A DNA stretch of 64,000 bases, taken from Crocodylus rhombifer. Taxonomy: Eukaryota > Chordata > Crocodylia > Crocodylidae. Location: contig JAVSML010024314.1 of NCBI GenBank assembly GCA_038503035.1, positions 310,001-374,000 of the forward strand, written 5' to 3'. Below are positions 59,201 through 64,000 of this stretch, piece after piece; position 1 is the first letter of the stretch, and every line of letters starts with the position of its first letter. The notes under the pieces are model-generated. The model was not told the DNA's origin and did no database searches. It saw only the letters and a list, made by a program, of their open reading frames with translations. Position numbers and translations under genes: made by a program.

Positions 59201-59428
59201 AATAATAAAAAAATTAAACCACTAAAAACAGAACAAAAGCCAGTTAACCTGTGCCCCTTTGCATGTTGGTAGGGACCAGATTTGGATACCTACATATTTA
59301 TTTCATATTGGTTTTGAAGTTGGAAGGAGCATATTTTAAGTGCTTGTTAGTTAGTACATGACTATAAAATCATACCAGGAAATCTAGATGTTAGATTATC
59401 ACAGTATATTTTGTCTTCTGGACTCCTT
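56206..59428. other. Mostly unique AT-rich DNA
   Basis: Holds an A run at 57598-57609, a short (CA)n at 57793-57808, an AACC/AAAC-rich patch near 57283-57318, and a splice-like open segment at 58159 (listed separately). The 96-codon minus frame at 56687-56977 is unrecognised. Confidence 0.5.
58159..58267 (+). other. Candidate terminal-exon-like segment (speculative)
   Basis: Follows a good acceptor (TTTTTTGACATTCCCCATTACAG). In the second phase the frame stays open for 35 codons to a TGA, including LELIDRDHVITNGRTAELIR, which has a mixed, protein-like composition unlike the local AT-rich noise. No polyadenylation signal close downstream and no homologue recognised. Confidence 0.12.
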
Positions 59429-59579
59429 GGCTGCATCCAGACAAGTGCAGATAGACTACAACACCCCCTGTTGCCCCTGCAAGGTAGCAGCATGGGAAAT
59501 GCCCAAATGTGAAGCGTGCGGCGCCGCAGATGGGCTGTGGTGCCACATATTGCATGGCCACACTCATCTCGATGTGGCC
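59429..59579. mobile_element. Short MITE-like element (151 bp)
   Basis: Left end GGCTGCATCCAGACAAG; right end reverse complements to GGCCACATCGAGATGAG. GC-rich inside with a run GCGTGCGGCGCCGCAG at 59515-59530, one of very few CpG-dense spots in the window. Related to 55595 and, at the ends, to 6988. Confidence 0.55.
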
Positions 59580-62579
59580 CTTGATAACATTTCTCAATTT
59601 AGCCTTGTACCTGAACCCTAACCAAAACCTTACCCAAACCAAGTGCAGATATTGGCTTCTCAGCTATCAGTGTGGTGCTTCAAGTACAAAGCACCAACTG
59701 CAGGTTGTATGGCTCTGAATCCCCCCAAAACCTAGTCCAGAAGAATGCTCTGAGTTCTCAATTTTTCTGTTTACTTTCAAACACTCTTTCACCTGCAGGC
59801 CTTCTCTCCCTAATTGTTCAACAGCTGTGATTTGTGCCCAGCATCAAGCTGCTTTGAAACCTGTAAGAAGTAGTTAGGAAATCCCTGTCATTCTCCATCA
59901 CTATTAGGCAATCACTTTCCCTGGGAACTGGATTTTTCTGGACAGGACAAGCTGTCAGTGATACAAGTGGCCTTTTTGTTTATGTATCTTTTCTGCCCCG
60001 TTGTTTACTCAGAAGGACCAAATTGTCAGATCCTGTAAGGATAGGGTAAGCGAGTTGTCTAGAAGCCAGAGGCCCATGCACCTTAGATGTACATTTTTTG
60101 TTAAACAAGAATCCTTTACAAATACTAATAAGTTAGGCAGATTTACTGTAGCAAAGAAGAGCAAAGTGGAAAAGGAAGTTTATGTATTGTAGAGAGTTGC
60201 TGCTGTGTAAAAAGCAGTAAAGGAATCTTCTTTTGGCTATTTGTATGGGCTTTTGCATAACAGACAGAGACATCGAGCAATTAGACTTTCTGAGTATAAG
60301 CAAGCTAATCTGTTTTGTTTACACAAAGAAGTCCCTCAGAAGAGAGGCAAAAGCAGAAACATAAGTAATAAGCACATATGTTTGGAAGAAGTATAATACA
60401 CTTATAAATATTATAGTGGCGTCTCTATAGTTAAGGGTCTGGCAATGTTTCCATTGTAAACCCATGTTGTCAAAGGTTCAGAACTTAGCTGTAAAAATTC
60501 CAGGCTGCAACTTGGCATGTGAGGACTTACCCCAAGAGCAAAGGCTCCCTTCTGTGCTACCCTTTACAAGAAACTTGGCACAAACCCGATTGTCCATTGG
60601 GGAGTGATGTTAGGCAGTTCACCAGCCTTCCTCTCCAAAAAAACAGATGGTTTGTATTCTTGTTGCACCGAAGGAGCTAAAACACTGAAAACCTTGTGGG
60701 TCATCAGTCAGTACTACAAAACCAGTGTATTCAGGTACAGTAAATTTAAAAAAAGCAACCACCCAAACCAAATAAGAAAAAAAGATAGTTTCTCTTTTTT
60801 TGTATCCAGTTGGTAAATAAGCAGCCAGTTTCACTGTGTAAATATCTGGCAGCATTTTAGGAAGTGACTTTCGTTAGCATACATCAAACAGGGACTGAAA
60901 GATGTACTATAAACCTCACGAGTTAGTAATCGTAGAACTGAGCATTTCTCTGGGAAGACTCTTTTATGTGTATTAATAGTTTACTCATCAGATTGTGTTA
61001 ATACTGAGCAAACCAGTAGAATGTAATGTCAAAAAGAAGCATTGCAATCTGGTCTTGATCCACAAAGTAAAAGGCTGCAGTACTGTGGTATTAGCTGGCA
61101 AATCTGGCAAGGAAAATGGGAAACTTAACTAGAAATAATTGGAATTCAGCTGCAAGAAATTTAGCCTATCAAAACAACCAGTGAGAAAAATAGTAATTTT
61201 GAAGTTGGTCAATGTATGTACAAGTTGAATTGAAAAATTTAAATTAGAAAAAAAGCAGTCCAGAGTGCTACCACTAAAGACAATCTTAAATTATGACTTC
61301 AGGAAATCTCTTTTTACCATATACCAGCTTCAGGTCCACATGTGGAGGATCAAATTGAACACTTATAGTGGTTACATAAGAGATGGTGGATACATTACAC
61401 ACTAAGTAGCATATTGATAGCTGTAATTACACAGGGATTTAGGGACCTAGTTTGGGGACTAACATTTCATGTGAATGTCACCTGATCCAGTCTTCATGGC
61501 TTATGTATGTATTACCAACCATTAAATTATCATTGGTATTGTTACATTTTGATAGTGACTGCAAAAAGAATGAATTCTACTCAGGTATCATACTGACAAG
61601 AGCCATGTCACCAGAGACATCTTGAACTGCTAACACAAAAGAAAGGATCACGAAGACAATAAATCAGTAAGCTAAGGGAAGTTTAACAGCCAGGCCAAAA
61701 AAACTCTGCATTGCAGAACATGTGTTTTTTCCATGATAGGTGCAGAGAGAATTTAAAGGTTGAAATATGGAAAGTTATTCAACCATAATTTACCATAAAT
61801 GGTTAGTCAGGTAAAAATCTAATTTGTTAAAGTCTGTCTTTCTCACTTCGTTTCCCACTCTTTCTATGCATAATTTCTATGCTGAGGGACCAAGCTTAAC
61901 ATCAATTTACATCTTGCACCAGGTAAAAAAAAAAAAAAAAGAATCAAGCAGGCCATAAATCAGCACTGCCTTTGTCCCTAAGACTGTCACTCTGAGAAAC
62001 AGCTGTATCTACTGAAGTAAGCGCTGACTTTTAGCAGAGTTGTGCTTTAGCAGAAGACTCAATCAAAAATGACGTGAAAATGAAGTCAAGAGCATTAGCA
62101 GACATTACATGCAGGCACAAAAACTTGGATTTTATGCAAGGTCCACAAAAAACAAATGAAATAAAATGGAATGGAGGCTACAGTCCATTCCAAAATTACT
62201 GTGGACAATCACTGGAGGGGTAGGACAAAACAGTACACAAGATACAACTACTGTTCATCTTAATTTAGAATTTCCTATAATAATATTGGCTCTTTGGGGT
62301 CAAGTAACCTTCACTCACAATACATGCAACCTCAAATGATATTCTTGGGAGGTAGGCACACTTAGCTGGAGTCTAGTCATACTTACTCTTTTGAGTTCAA
62401 AGGAATTACTCTGCTTTACACCAATGTAAGTGAGATGAAGTAGATGGTTGATCCTTGAGGCGAACACAACAAGTACAAATTGTTGACAAATGAAAGAGAT
62501 TTGATCACTGTCTGTTAGCATCTATATGAGGAGTCATTTTCTGAGAGCTCAGCAGTTTAGCACGTAAGTGCATAGCAAG
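59580..62579. other. Unique AT-rich DNA
   Basis: Three kilobases with no recognised gene or transposon. A 16-nt A run lies at 61925-61940. TTTACACCAATGTAAGTGAG near 62416 may be part of an old interspersed repeat. Confidence 0.5.
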
Positions 62580-62866
62580 ATTTAATGGCTTTTAGTTGAA
62601 GCTAGACAAATTCAAATGGGAACAAATGGTTAATAGGGAGGGCAATCAACTATCAGAACAAATTCTCTGGGGATGTTGTAGATTTCCCAGGTTTTCAACT
62701 CTTTAAATTAGGACTGGATAATTTTATAAAATTATGCTCTAGTTAAACCAGAAGTTATGGCATTGCAGTAATTAGTAAGTAAAATTTTATGGCTGTTGTT
62801 AAACGGGAGGTCAGACTGGATGGGTCTAGTAGTTTCACCTTAAAGGTCTATGCATTTAGAGGAAGT
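62580..62866 (+). mobile_element. Old CR1/L3-type LINE 3' end
   Basis: Word order TTTCAACTCTTTAAATTAGG, ACTGGATAATTTTATAAAAT, TTAAACCAGAAGTTATGGC, GGGAGGTCAGACTGGATG and CACCTTAAAGGTCTATG follows the known L3/CR1 3' end. Non-coding remnant. Confidence 0.75.
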
Positions 62867-64000
62867 AGAGATATCTCCGTTATTAATATTTTTTCTATAA
62901 TCAGATATGCCTCAGCTTCCATTTCAGACCTTCAAAAATAAAAGATAAACTTTCAGAATCTGTTTGATTTTCCTTAGAAATGCCTTTGCCCAGTTCAATT
63001 CCCAACATTTTTTAAAACGTTGCAAGAAAAATATCCATGGCCTTCAGTTTATACTTTCCATGAGATAACAATGAAGATGAATACATGAGCTGACTTTTAC
63101 CAAAGAATCTCCTTTGAACTGTATAACTTGGCCCTTTTGCTCTAGGAGCAATTAGAATTCCAGTGGTAGCAGTCCATTCCTTTTACCTAGTTTGCTTTGG
63201 AGGGTGTATTGGCCATATGTCGTATTTAAACTGTGAACAGCTATAGCACTGCTGCTAAAGCAAGAATGGCAATTACAAAAATATATATGAATTCATGGAA
63301 ATCTAGTTTTCACTTTCAATTAAGCTGCTGCCTGATCATGTGTACCATCATCTATAGTGATATATAGAAGCCATTGTATATGTGTGCGTGTGCTTGTGTG
63401 TATTTCATAATATCACTAAAAAAGAGATTGTGAAAGAAACATGGAATATCAAATCCAGTTCAGCAGATTTCCTGGACAGGCAGTCTGTGCATCAATTTTG
63501 TTTTGCTTCACACTCTCAGGACAGTTCAGTGTGCCCTGGAGTCCTGTATTTTTCTCGTAAACCTCCAATGTTTTTATATGACAGTTTTGGCAGGTCATGT
63601 ACATGTTCTTAATAATGATTAAACATAACAAATTCACCATTCAAAATTGAAGTGCAAATGGTATAACAGGTGTGATTTAAGTAAGTAATCAGGCTCAGTA
63701 TCTATCTCTTCAGAAAAGATGAATTCATTATATTCTGGGAAAGGATATTTTGTTCTAGATCTTAAATAAACAGTCAGATTTAGTGGTAAACTATTCAAAT
63801 AATTATTATGAACATTATAGTCGTGATGAAAAGCAAGGGGGGAAAATTCCCTGAAATAACCCAGATACACATCTTTACATGTAGGATCCGATGGAGCCAT
63901 TGACATGAACAAGAACACTTAAAATGTGCGTCATAAATACAGCCTGAAAGTAATTGTTTGTTTGTGTGACTATAGGGCAAGCCTGAGGCTAGACTGATGA
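62867..64000. other. No recognised feature
   Basis: AT-rich non-coding DNA to the end of the window, with a short TG-rich stretch near 63380-63402. Confidence 0.5.

Noticed and set aside
61925..61940. A16 run as evidence of a processed pseudogene or SINE tail
   Set aside because: No recognisable coding or SINE body upstream and no flanking direct repeats seen.
1..64000. CRISPR arrays, operons, phage or plasmid modules
   Set aside because: No regularly spaced repeats, no dense coding and no bacterial signals; base composition, SINEs, LINEs and MITEs are those of a vertebrate genome.
1..64000. Endogenous retrovirus or LTR element
   Set aside because: No LTR pair, primer-binding site, gag, protease or integrase signature was seen; all RT homology is of the CR1 non-LTR type.

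Overview
This window reads as intronic or intergenic DNA from a sauropsid (reptile-lineage) vertebrate, most likely a crocodilian and possibly a turtle. The evidence is the repeat content: several CR1 LINE copies of different ages on both strands, one carrying the CR1-type esterase ORF1 plus endonuclease/reverse-transcriptase ORF2; many non-autonomous hAT-like DNA transposons with CAG-type ends and 8-bp target duplications; and old MIR-like tRNA-derived SINEs. Birds usually have few DNA transposons and mammals lack young CR1, so both fit less well. No bacterial, plasmid, viral or CRISPR features were seen. I found no convincing host protein-coding exon; almost every long open frame lies inside a transposon or a GC-rich repeat.

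Layout. 1-6.9 kb is mostly unique AT-rich DNA with a MIR fragment and a GC-rich hAT-like repeat near 3.65-4.1 kb. 7-14.4 kb is dense in small DNA transposons (6988, 7828, 9355, 11310, 13333, 13691). 15-19.5 kb carries CR1 fragments on both strands and the first copy of a 1.1-kb GC-rich repeat, plus a palindromic element nested in an old CR1. 20.7-24.1 kb holds more MITEs, including one at 22396-22806 with a perfect 8-bp duplication. 24.57-27.96 kb is the best element: a 5'-truncated CR1 with a partial ORF1 and a nearly complete but frameshifted ORF2. 29.7-33.7 kb has a second GC-rich copy, a minus-strand CR1 with an internal deletion in its RT, and a DNA element containing diverged tandem units. 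33.7-37.5 kb is unique. 37.5-43.5 kb has a decayed hAT (TTF-type/DUF4371-like) transposase gene and then a 2.6-kb foldback element. 44-51 kb has CR1, MIR, a MITE and the third GC-rich copy. 51-64 kb is mostly unique AT-rich DNA with a few small elements.

How the parts relate. The only enzymatic genes are those of retrotransposons and a DNA transposon, and every one is broken by stops, frameshifts or deletions, so nothing here is likely to be autonomously active. The short elements lack coding capacity and would have depended on hAT-type transposases like the relic at 38.2-40.4 kb, although I cannot link any of them to that relic by its termini. Points worth checking are the families of long palindromic foldback elements, two splice-like open segments (34.81 and 58.16 kb), a 32-codon reading frame with a hydrophobic tail (12.55 kb), and a strong G-quadruplex candidate (29.84 kb). 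I did not find a convincing new biological system.
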